Assembly (NCBI GenBank): GCA_945788675.1
Contig: CALZMY010000276.1
Coordinates: 1 to 7,617 of the forward strand
Direction of reading: 5' to 3'
Length of the DNA: 7,617 nucleotides
Source: an uncultured Gammaproteobacteria bacterium
Lineage (GTDB): Bacteria > Pseudomonadota > Gammaproteobacteria > SZUA-140
The position numbers and the translations under genes were made by a program. Under the pieces are notes generated by a model. It did not search any database and had not been told where the DNA came from. It saw nothing but the letters and a program-made list of their open reading frames with translations. This document shows positions 1 through 6,429 of the stretch, piece after piece (position 1 is the stretch's first letter; every line of letters begins with the position of its first letter).

Positions 1-35
1 AGATTAGCAGGGAGCCGCCGCTGATCGCTGACGAA

Positions 36-2120
<2,085 letters not shown>

Positions 2121-2191
2121 GTTAGTACTCTAGATTGGTTAATAAATAAAAACGTTCCAGATGGTCGATAATTTGTGCCCATGTATACCCA

Positions 2192-2220
2192 TGTGTATTT
2201 GGGGCTCGCCATCGCGTCAA
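2192..2220 (-). promoter_or_regulatory. Candidate fusA2 promoter
   Basis: On the minus strand, TTGACG (2220-2215; five of six matches to the sigma-70 -35 box) is followed after 17 bases by TACACA (2197-2192; three of six matches to -10). This would give a leader of roughly 65 bases before the fusA2 ATG. The -10 match is poor, so the call is tentative. Two tandem dyad units lie just upstream of the -35 box, where an activator would bind. Confidence 0.3.
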
Positions 2221-2225
2221 ACTGT

Positions 2226-2254
2226 ATTGCCACCCAATATTGCCGCCCAATATT
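2226..2254. repeat. Two tandem 13-bp units with internal dyads
   Basis: ATTGCCACCCAAT (2226-2238) is followed directly by ATTGCCGCCCAAT (2239-2251) and then ATT. The units differ at one base. Each has ATTG and CAAT as mirrored ends, and the junction forms the 8-bp palindrome CAATATTG (2235-2242). The pair begins six bases upstream of the candidate fusA2 -35 box. Binding by a regulator is inferred from this position only. Confidence 0.5.
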
Positions 2255-2380
2255 AATGCTACATGGGGGAGCAAAACAGTGATCAGCCGACGCTTCGCGG
2301 ACGATGACGTGTCTGATGCCAGTGGTTGCCAGCCATCGATTGCTTCGGGTGACCAGCATTTGAAAAGGGCGCATTTTACC

Positions 2381-2410
2381 TGAAAACTTTGTAAAAACAG
2401 AGAGTTTTCA
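2381..2410. repeat. 8-bp perfect inverted repeat upstream of the thioesterase gene
   Basis: TGAAAACT (2381-2388) and AGTTTTCA (2403-2410) are exact reverse complements separated by 14 bases. The repeat lies about 125 bases upstream of the thioesterase start. A possible -10 box, TATTAT (2425-2430, five of six matches), lies 14 bases downstream but has no good -35 partner. The repeat could be an operator or an RNA stem. It has no T-tract, so it is not an intrinsic terminator. Confidence 0.35.
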
Positions 2411-2522
2411 CCAATATTAGTGGATATTATGTTGCTGTGCTGTCAGCTGGATTTTGTCTAATGGTGGGTTTTGTTGTAACTTGTTGTTTTTTATGGGGCA
2501 TATTTGCTCCATCGTTTTTGAA

Positions 2523-2527
2523 AAGGA
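2523..2527 (+). promoter_or_regulatory. Ribosome binding site that decides the thioesterase start
   Basis: AAGGA at 2523-2527 lies directly against the first in-frame ATG (2528) but six bases before the second ATG (2534). Six bases is normal spacing and zero is not, so the 2534 start is preferred. Confidence 0.65.
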
Positions 2528-2533
2528 ATGAAG

Positions 2534-2935
2534 ATGGAATATGCGTTCAGGCTCGATTTCAAGGTGAGGGACTATGAGTGCGACATTCAGGGGATCGTCA
2601 ATAACGGCGTCTATCAGAACTACCTGGAGCATGCGCGCCATGAGTACCTGTTAGCCTCCGGGGTTGATTTTGCCGCGTTGGCGAAAAACAATGTCAACCT
2701 GGTGGTGGTTCGCGCTGAACTCGATTATAAGACGCCGTTGCAGAGTGGCGATGAGTTCTGGATAGGGCTGAACACGCAGCAAAGCTCAAAAGTGCGCTTT
2801 GATTTCTTACAGGATATCTACCGCAGTTCAGACGGTCGCCTGGTGATGAAAGCCAAAATTACCGGCACTTCGATCAACGAGCGTGGCCGCCCGTTTGTCC
2901 CTGAAGAGATTAGCGGGTTATTTCAGTCCGCATAA
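2534..2935 (+). CDS. Acyl-CoA thioesterase, 4HBT hotdog family
   Basis: A 133-residue protein of the 4-hydroxybenzoyl-CoA thioesterase (YbgC/FadM-like) hotdog family, which hydrolyses acyl-CoA thioesters in the cytoplasm. The family signature is clear near the N-terminus: CDIQGIVNNGVYQNYLEHAR (residues 16-35), with the conserved catalytic-type Asp at 17, the GIVNN turn and the E..R of the long hotdog helix. The rest fits the sheet of the fold (LVVVRAELDYKTPLQSGDEF, then VRFDFLQDIYR). Length is typical. An in-frame ATG at 2528 would add two residues, but the AAGGA ribosome binding site favours 2534. The substrate cannot be read from the sequence, and the neighbours give no pathway: fusA2 is divergent, and the YbaN-type gene downstream has its own candidate promoter. 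A specific gene name would be a guess. Family is confident; substrate is unknown. Confidence 0.88.
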   Translation: MEYAFRLDFKVRDYECDIQGIVNNGVYQNYLEHARHEYLLASGVDFAALAKNNVNLVVVRAELDYKTPLQSGDEFWIGLNTQQSSKVRFDFLQDIYRSSDGRLVMKAKITGTSINERGRPFVPEEISGLFQSA

Positions 2936-2951
2936 GCCCGCTTCTCGGTTT

Positions 2952-2981
2952 TTGAAAAAGCAATACATTTAATAACTTAAT
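2952..2981 (+). promoter_or_regulatory. Candidate promoter for the YbaN-family gene
   Basis: TTGAAA (2952-2957, five of six matches to the -35 box) and CTTAAT (2976-2981, four of six to -10) are 18 bases apart in an AT-rich stretch just after the thioesterase stop. Transcription would start near 2988 and give a leader of about 65 bases. Confidence 0.4.
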
Positions 2982-2992
2982 CGCTTCAGTTG

Positions 2993-3043
2993 CCTGTGGA
3001 TAACGCCGCTAAACTGATTGAACTGGTTAATCTACTCCACAGG
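2993..3043 (+). repeat. Inverted repeat linking leader and ribosome binding site
   Basis: CCTGTGGA (2993-3000) and TCCACAGG (3036-3043) are exact reverse complements, 35 bases apart. The right arm takes in the AGG at the start of the ribosome binding region (AGGACGGAG, 3041-3049) of the YbaN-family gene. If the stem forms in RNA it would mask part of that site; GGAG at 3046-3049 stays free. A regulatory role is only possible, given the long loop. Confidence 0.3.
2995..3003 (-). promoter_or_regulatory. Perfect DnaA-box match
   Basis: TGTGGATAA on the plus strand is TTATCCACA on the minus strand, the strong consensus DnaA box. It is isolated; no second box or AT-rich unwinding region is seen, so this is not an origin. 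It lies just downstream of the candidate start of transcription for the YbaN-family gene. A 9-base match can arise by chance in a window this long. Confidence 0.3.
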
Positions 3044-3054
3044 ACGGAGATTCT

Positions 3055-3468
3055 ATGCAGCGTTATCTGTTGATTATAGCGGGGCTCTTTTTTGTTGCCC
3101 TTGGCGCTATCGGTGTGGTGGTGCCCGGCCTGCCAACTACCGTCTTCATCCTGCTGGCGGCGGGTTGCTTTGCCAAATCATGTCCGGCGTTACACAACTG
3201 GCTGCTCGCCAACAAAATCTTTGGTCCGATGATCTATCACTGGCAGGAGAATCGGGCGATCCCGCGCCGCGCGCGCAGGATGGCGCTGTTGACCATCGCG
3301 CTTGTCGCGGTGGTCTCGCTGACGCTGCTGCAGGGGCTCTATCTGAAGTTGCTGGTGGCAGCGTTACTGGTGATTCCGGTGGTTATACTATTGAGATTAA
3401 AGGTCGTTGACGCCGCTGTTGTGCCAGTCAGTCGTTCCTCTACCTCTTCGAGCAGCCCGCTAGAGTAA
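3055..3468 (+). CDS. YbaN/DUF454 family inner-membrane protein
   Basis: A 137-residue membrane protein of the DUF454 (YbaN) family, whose molecular function is not established. The family signature is clear: a hydrophobic N-terminal segment (residues 4-23) runs into GVVVPGLPTTVFILLAAGCF (20-39), followed by the conserved CPALHNWLLANKIFGPMI (43-60) and a basic loop, RAIPRRARRMA (67-77). Two further hydrophobic segments follow (about 78-94 and 97-114). The basic central loop suggests a cytoplasmic position. The C-terminus, after about residue 117, is a serine-rich tail (SRSSTSSSSPLE) not typical of the family core and probably not important. AGGACGGAG ends five bases before the ATG and supports the start. 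It follows the thioesterase by 119 bases, too far for tight coupling, and has its own candidate promoter. ygiQ converges on its end with 54 bases between stop codons. Family is confident; role is unknown. Confidence 0.88.
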   Translation: MQRYLLIIAGLFFVALGAIGVVVPGLPTTVFILLAAGCFAKSCPALHNWLLANKIFGPMIYHWQENRAIPRRARRMALLTIALVAVVSLTLLQGLYLKLLVAALLVIPVVILLRLKVVDAAVVPVSRSSTSSSSPLE

Positions 3469-3505
3469 GCCCTCACTCTGTTTCCAGCGGCACCCTGCAC
3501 GATCA

Positions 3506-3526
3506 CCTAAGCCGACAGGCTCCTAG
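3506..3526 (-). repeat. Copy 1 of a short dispersed motif, at the ygiQ stop
   Basis: On the minus strand this reads CTAGGAGCCTGTCG, then GC, then TTAGG. The 14-base core (plus strand 3513-3526) recurs exactly at 6071-6084, and a diverged inverted copy lies at 5869-5888. The TAG inside the motif is the ygiQ stop codon. No clear terminator is visible in the 54 bases between the convergent genes; only a four-base stem (AGCC, loop GACA, GGCT) can be drawn here. Confidence 0.55.
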
Positions 3527-5700
3527 CGTTGACGGCCGCGGGGCTGTGGCCGTTTTGTGGTCGTCGCTGTGCGCGCTGGCTTTCTTGTGCGTGGTGAGGT
3601 CACTTTTTGTTTCGGTTTGCTATTGGCATTGCCGCTCAATCTGCGGCTCCTGCTTTCACCAGTCCCTTCGGGCTGCCAAAGCGGTACCAGGTGTTGTTTA
3701 CCGTTGCCGATGAGATTGGCATGCCCCATCTTCTTTAACGCCTCGCGCAGCAGTGGCCAGTTCTCTGCATCGTGATAGCGCAGGAAGGCCTTATGCAGGC
3801 GGCGCTTTTTGTCGCCCTTGGGGGTGCCGACATGTTCTGACTGGCGATCAACTTTACGTAGTGGATTTTTTTCAGAGTGATACATCGCCGACGCAATCGC
3901 CAGCGGCGTGGGGATAAAGGCCTGCACCTGGTCGAGTTTGAAGTTGTTTTTCTTTAGCCACAGTGCGAGCTGCAACATATCTTCGTCTTTGGTACCCGGG
4001 TGTGCCGAGATGAAATAGGGGATCAGATACTGCTCTTTGCCCGCCAGTTTTGAATAGCGGTCGAACATCTGTTTGAAGCGTTCATAGGAGCCGATGCCCG
4101 GCTTCATCATCTTGCTGAGTGGCCCTTCCTCAGTATGTTCCGGCGCGATCTTCAGGTAGCCGCCGACGTGATGGGTCACCAGTTCCTTGACGTACTCGGG
4201 TGAGCGAATCGCAAGATCGTATCTTAGCCCCGAGGCAATGAAGACCTTCTTGATACCGGGTAAATTACGCGCGCGGCGATAGAGATTGATCAGTGGTTTG
4301 TGATCGGTGTTGAGGTTGCTGCAGATATCGGGGTAGACGCATGAGAGCCGGCGACAGGCCGACTCGATCGCTTCCGTTTTGCATCTGAGACGATACATGT
4401 TGGCGGTGGGGCCGCCGATGTCGGAGATGTTGCCGGTGAAGCCCGGCACGGTATCGCGGATCGCCTCGATCTCACGGATGACCGAATCTTCCGAACGGCT
4501 CTGGATAATGCGGCCTTCATGTTCGGTGATCGAACAGAAGGTGCAGCCGCCAAAGCAGCCGCGCATGATGTTGACCGAGTGGCGGATCATCTCCCATGCC
4601 GGCATCTTTGCATCTTTGTAGGCGGTGTGAGGTCTGCGGGTATAGGGCAGCTCATAGACGCGATCAAACTCATCGCTCTCCAGCGGGATCGGTGGCGGGT
4701 TGAGCCACACATAACGTTTGCCGTGTTGCTGAATCAGCGCGCGGGCATTGCCGGGGTTGGTCTCAAGATGAAAGACGCGCGAGGTATGTGCATACAGCAC
4801 CTTGTCAGTGAGTACCTGGTCAAAACTGGGCAGGCGCAACACAGTCTTGTTGCGGTCGGTCTTTTGCACGCGCGGGATAAACTGCACCACCCTGGTATCC
4901 GGGTCACCTGTTTCCGATGTGCTACCGCCTGTACTACATGCGGTTTCGTGGGCATAGGGATCGATGTGCGGTTCGATGCGCCCCGGCTGGTCGACATGGG
5001 TCGAATCCTTTACCGCCCAGTCAGCGGGAATCTGCTGCGTCATAAAGGCCGTGCCGCGCACGTCTCTAATCTGGTTGATCGCTTCACCGTTAGCGAGGCG
5101 ATGCATCACTTCGACAAAGGCGCGCTCGGCGTTGCCAAAGAGCAGCATGTCGGCCTTCGAGTCGGGCAGGATCGAGCGCCGCACCTTATCCGACCAGTAA
5201 TCGTAATGGGCGATGCGACGCAGGCTCGACTCGATGCCACCGATGATGATCGGTACCCCTTTGAAGGCCTCGCGTGCGCGTTGTGCGTAGACGATGACCG
5301 CGCGGTCCGGGCGTCTGTCGGGTGCACCATCGGGGGTGTAGGAATCGTTGCTACGCGTGCGTCGGTCTGAGGTGTAGCGGTTGACCATCGAATCCATATT
5401 GCCCGCGGTGATGCCAAAACAGATATTCGGTTTACCCAATGCCTGAAAGGCGCTGGCATCATGCCAGTCGGGTTGCGCAATGATGCCGACGCGAAACCCC
5501 TGCGCTTCGAGCAGGCGTCCGACCAGCGCCATACCGAAGCTGGGGTGATCGATATAGGCGTCACCGGTGACGATGATGATGTCGCAGCTATCCCAGCCAA
5601 GGTCATCCATCTCTGCACGCGACATCGGCAGTTGTGGCGCGGTGCCAAAACGTTTAGCCCAGTAGGGGCGATATGAAAACAGGTGAGTGGCTTTTTGCAT
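3523..5700 (-). CDS. ygiQ: YgiQ family radical SAM protein (UPF0313)
   Basis: A radical S-adenosylmethionine protein of 725 residues from the chosen start, matching E. coli YgiQ almost throughout. The N-terminal radical SAM-associated domain includes DDLGWDSCDIIIVTGDAYID and the stretches GKPNICFGITAGNMDSM and GGIESSLRRIAHYDYWSD. The iron-sulphur motif CFGGCTFC has cysteines at 382, 386 and 389 and is followed by SITEHEGR. A DUF3362-type region follows (PKGDKKRRLHKAFLRYHDAENWP), then a tail of about 45 residues very rich in Lys and Arg. A GTG-started frame extends 49 residues further (to 5847), but that extension has no family resemblance and spans the candidate promoter, so MQKATHLFSYRPYWA is preferred. 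No good Shine-Dalgarno sequence precedes it. A linker at about 229-276 is poorly conserved, as in other YgiQ proteins. The family is very widespread, but I know of no established substrate or reaction, and the neighbours give no hint. Family is certain; the exact start is moderately certain. Confidence 0.94.
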   Translation of the reverse strand: MQKATHLFSYRPYWAKRFGTAPQLPMSRAEMDDLGWDSCDIIIVTGDAYIDHPSFGMALVGRLLEAQGFRVGIIAQPDWHDASAFQALGKPNICFGITAGNMDSMVNRYTSDRRTRSNDSYTPDGAPDRRPDRAVIVYAQRAREAFKGVPIIIGGIESSLRRIAHYDYWSDKVRRSILPDSKADMLLFGNAERAFVEVMHRLANGEAINQIRDVRGTAFMTQQIPADWAVKDSTHVDQPGRIEPHIDPYAHETACSTGGSTSETGDPDTRVVQFIPRVQKTDRNKTVLRLPSFDQVLTDKVLYAHTSRVFHLETNPGNARALIQQHGKRYVWLNPPPIPLESDEFDRVYELPYTRRPHTAYKDAKMPAWEMIRHSVNIMRGCFGGCTFCSITEHEGRIIQSRSEDSVIREIEAIRDTVPGFTGNISDIGGPTANMYRLRCKTEAIESACRRLSCVYPDICSNLNTDHKPLINLYRRARNLPGIKKVFIASGLRYDLAIRSPEYVKELVTHHVGGYLKIAPEHTEEGPLSKMMKPGIGSYERFKQMFDRYSKLAGKEQYLIPYFISAHPGTKDEDMLQLALWLKKNNFKLDQVQAFIPTPLAIASAMYHSEKNPLRKVDRQSEHVGTPKGDKKRRLHKAFLRYHDAENWPLLREALKKMGHANLIGNGKQHLVPLWQPEGTGESRSRRLSGNANSKPKQKVTSPRTRKPARTATTTKRPQPRGRQR

Positions 5701-5757
5701 AGTGAACGGGATGTCGCGATTGGGCGCCACGGCGTGGCGGGATTGCAGATAGGCGCT

Positions 5758-5774
5758 AGTATACGCGAATTCGC
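5758..5774 (-). promoter_or_regulatory. Candidate ygiQ -10 box with adjacent palindrome
   Basis: On the minus strand TATACT (5763-5758) matches the sigma-70 -10 box at five of six positions. Just upstream is the perfect 10-bp palindrome GCGAATTCGC (5774-5765). No acceptable -35 box is found at 16-18 bases, so an activator or a chance match is possible. Transcription would begin near 5750, inside the GTG-started extension of the frame and about 50 bases before the preferred ygiQ ATG. Confidence 0.35.
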
Positions 5775-5868
5775 ACGACAATATTATGGCTGGAATAATG
5801 TGGGCATTAGCGGCCTTAAGCCGCGCACGGCGGTGGGGCATGCCCACAGCAGCGATTACCGCGCTGCC

Positions 5869-5888
5869 AGGAGCCTGCTGGACTTAGG
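5869..5888 (+). repeat. Copy 3 of the dispersed motif, inverted
   Basis: AGGAGCCTG (5869-5877), then CTGGAC, then TTAGG (5884-5888). It shares AGGAGCCTG and the trailing TTAGG with the copies at 3506-3526 and 6063-6084 but lies in the opposite orientation and differs in the middle. It abuts the palindromic element directly. Confidence 0.45.
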
Positions 5889-6010
5889 GAACCTCTGATT
5901 AATTGTCATTGCGAGCGAAGCGCGGCAATCTCGGCACTATAAGAATCATCTAGTTAGGAGATTACTTCGTCGCTTCACTCCTCGTAATGACAATTAATCA
6001 GAGGTTCCTT
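5886..6010. mobile_element. Palindromic MITE-like element, 125 bp, non-coding
   Basis: The ends are a perfect 23-bp inverted repeat (5888-5910 and 5986-6008), beginning GGAACCTCTGATTAATTGTC, extended by one further match beyond a single mismatch. Inside, an imperfect stem continues: GCGAG-CGAAGCG-CGGCAATCTC on the left pairs with the complement of GAGATTACTTCGTCGCTTCACTCCTCGT on the right, leaving a loop of about 25 bases (5933-5957). There is no reading frame in it. TTA occurs at both edges (5884-5886 and 6009-6011), with one extra G on the left; this could be a short target duplication. The inner TCATTGCGAGCGAAGCG is, from memory, like palindromic repeats scattered through many bacterial genomes. 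A non-autonomous element moved by a transposase acting elsewhere is the best reading. Copy number decides this and cannot be seen here. Confidence 0.7.
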
Positions 6011-6062
6011 AACGAAAATGATCGAGAAAATTGGCCGAAATGGATTTTTCGCAGAGATTTAT

Positions 6063-6084
6063 CCTAAATTCGACAGGCTCCTAG
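6063..6084 (-). repeat. Copy 2 of the dispersed motif, at the 82-residue gene's stop
   Basis: On the minus strand this reads CTAGGAGCCTGTCG, then AAT, then TTAGG. Its 14-base core (6071-6084) is identical to 3513-3526. The TAG is the stop codon of the 82-residue gene, just as in ygiQ. The coding bases immediately before (6086-6093) repeat AGCCTGTC, so the last codons of the gene resemble the motif as well. Confidence 0.55.
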
Positions 6085-6329
6085 TGACAGGCTTTGATCT
6101 TGACGCGCCCCTGAACTGGAAATTCCACGATGCCCATCTCACGGCGTAGTTCGCGTAGATACAGTTTGCCGGCACGAAATCCTTCACGGAAAGAGAGTCG
6201 CATCATTTCGACCTCGGTCAACTGTCCCCCTTTCAGGGCGTGCAGAAAACCGCAGCGAAAACGGTCCACCATCAGATGGGGTGGAATCTGAATGCCGACA
6301 TCGGCAGGTTCTGGGTAGGTGTACTGCAT
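6081..6329 (-). CDS. Unrecognised 82-residue protein
   Basis: I do not recognise this protein. It has no signal peptide or membrane segment, so it is probably cytoplasmic. Residues 1-20 are rich in proline and aromatic residues (MQYTYPEPADVGIQIPPHLM). Residues 22-64 look helical and charged (DRFRCGFLHALKGG, then TEVEMMRLSFREGFRAGKLYLRELRR), and the end is a short strand-like stretch (MGIVEFPVQGRVKIKACH). Two cysteines (26, 81) are not arranged as a metal site. The start is well supported: AAGGAGG (6342-6336) lies six bases before the ATG, the best ribosome binding site in the window. That site forms the base of a long hairpin. The gene lies 100 bases downstream of argA on the same strand and could be co-transcribed or have its own promoter. 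Its stop codon lies in a dispersed repeat, so the original C-terminus may have been changed. A small regulatory or antitoxin-like protein is possible but unsupported; no partner gene adjoins. Confidence 0.72.
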   Translation of the reverse strand: MQYTYPEPADVGIQIPPHLMVDRFRCGFLHALKGGQLTEVEMMRLSFREGFRAGKLYLRELRREMGIVEFPVQGRVKIKACH

Positions 6330-6335
6330 GATACA

Positions 6336-6342
6336 CCTCCTT
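6336..6342 (-). promoter_or_regulatory. Strong Shine-Dalgarno of the 82-residue gene
   Basis: AAGGAGG on the minus strand is a full match to the anti-Shine-Dalgarno sequence with a six-base spacer to the ATG at 6329. Its 5' half (AAGG) belongs to the right arm of the hairpin at 6339-6383, so access may depend on whether that hairpin is open. Confidence 0.75.
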
Positions 6343-6383
6343 TTGTTGCTGGATATATTTACTATATCGGCAGCAACAAAAGG
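6339..6383 (-). promoter_or_regulatory. Long perfect hairpin or operator at the ribosome binding site
   Basis: CCTTTTGTTGCTG (6339-6351) and CAGCAACAAAAGG (6371-6383) are exact reverse complements of 13 bp. Inside them GATATA (6352-6357) pairs with TATATC (6363-6368), leaving a five-base loop and a two-base bulge: 19 pairs in all. In the minus-strand transcript the 3' arm runs into the Shine-Dalgarno sequence. No T-tract follows, so it is not a terminator. As DNA it could instead be an operator, and TATAGT (6366-6361) in its centre resembles a -10 box but lacks a -35 partner. RNA-level control of translation or protein binding are both open. Confidence 0.65.
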
Positions 6384-6416
6384 GGTATTTAGCGGCTTTT
6401 ATGCGGAAAAAATACC
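6384..6416 (-). repeat. Weak inverted repeat after argA
   Basis: GGTATTT (6384-6390) and AAATACC (6410-6416) are exact reverse complements separated by 19 bases, beginning 13 bases after the argA stop. In the transcript the stem would be followed by CCCTTTTG, only four T's. It could slow polymerase or stabilise the 3' end of the argA message but is not a convincing terminator. Confidence 0.3.
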
Positions 6417-6429
6417 TGGATAGTTAAAC

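Larger units (their letters stand above)
2121..2533. other. Divergent intergenic region, fusA2 and thioesterase
   Basis: These 413 bases separate two divergently transcribed genes and contain no convincing gene. They hold a candidate fusA2 promoter, two tandem 13-bp units and an 8-bp inverted repeat, each listed separately. Near the thioesterase end the sequence becomes T-rich. A small hairpin, GGGGCA (2495-2500) pairing with TGCTCC (2505-2510) through one G-U pair, is followed a few bases later by TTTTT; this could be a weak attenuator but is short. A minus-strand reading frame at 2117-2374 overlaps the fusA2 start by four bases, but it has no recognisable protein character. Confidence 0.6.
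5701..6080. other. Repeat-rich gap between ygiQ and the 82-residue gene
   Basis: Assuming the short ygiQ start, these 380 bases hold no gene. From left to right there is a candidate ygiQ promoter with the palindrome GCGAATTCGC (5765-5774), a six-base hairpin (GCAGCG 5849-5854 with CGCTGC 5862-5867), an inverted copy of the dispersed motif (5869-5888), a 125-bp palindromic element (5886-6010), a spacer of about 50 bases without recognised structure (6011-6062), and a direct-orientation copy of the motif (6063-6084). Confidence 0.7.

Noticed and set aside
2495..2520. Hairpin plus T-run upstream of the thioesterase as an attenuator
   Set aside because: The stem has only six pairs including a G-U, and four other bases separate it from the T-run. 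It is too weak to call.
3018..3410. A 130-codon plus-strand frame overlapping the YbaN-family gene
   Set aside because: It is the same DNA in another frame. The overlapping frame carries clear DUF454 signatures and a well-placed ribosome binding site; this one carries neither.
3469..3522. A bidirectional terminator between the YbaN-family gene and ygiQ
   Set aside because: The convergent layout predicts one, but only a four-base stem without a T-tract can be drawn.
4519..5370. A long plus-strand reading frame of 283 codons opposite ygiQ
   Set aside because: It lies wholly antisense to a confidently identified gene, resembles no protein family, and is a by-product of the GC-biased codon use of ygiQ.
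5106..5648. A 180-codon minus-strand frame inside ygiQ
   Set aside because: It is a shifted frame of the ygiQ N-terminal region, which is intact and well conserved in its own frame, so there is no sign of a frameshift.
6081..6383. The 82-residue gene as one half of a toxin-antitoxin pair
   Set aside because: The dyad over the start region is suggestive, but there is no adjacent partner gene of suitable size and no recognisable antitoxin or toxin motif.
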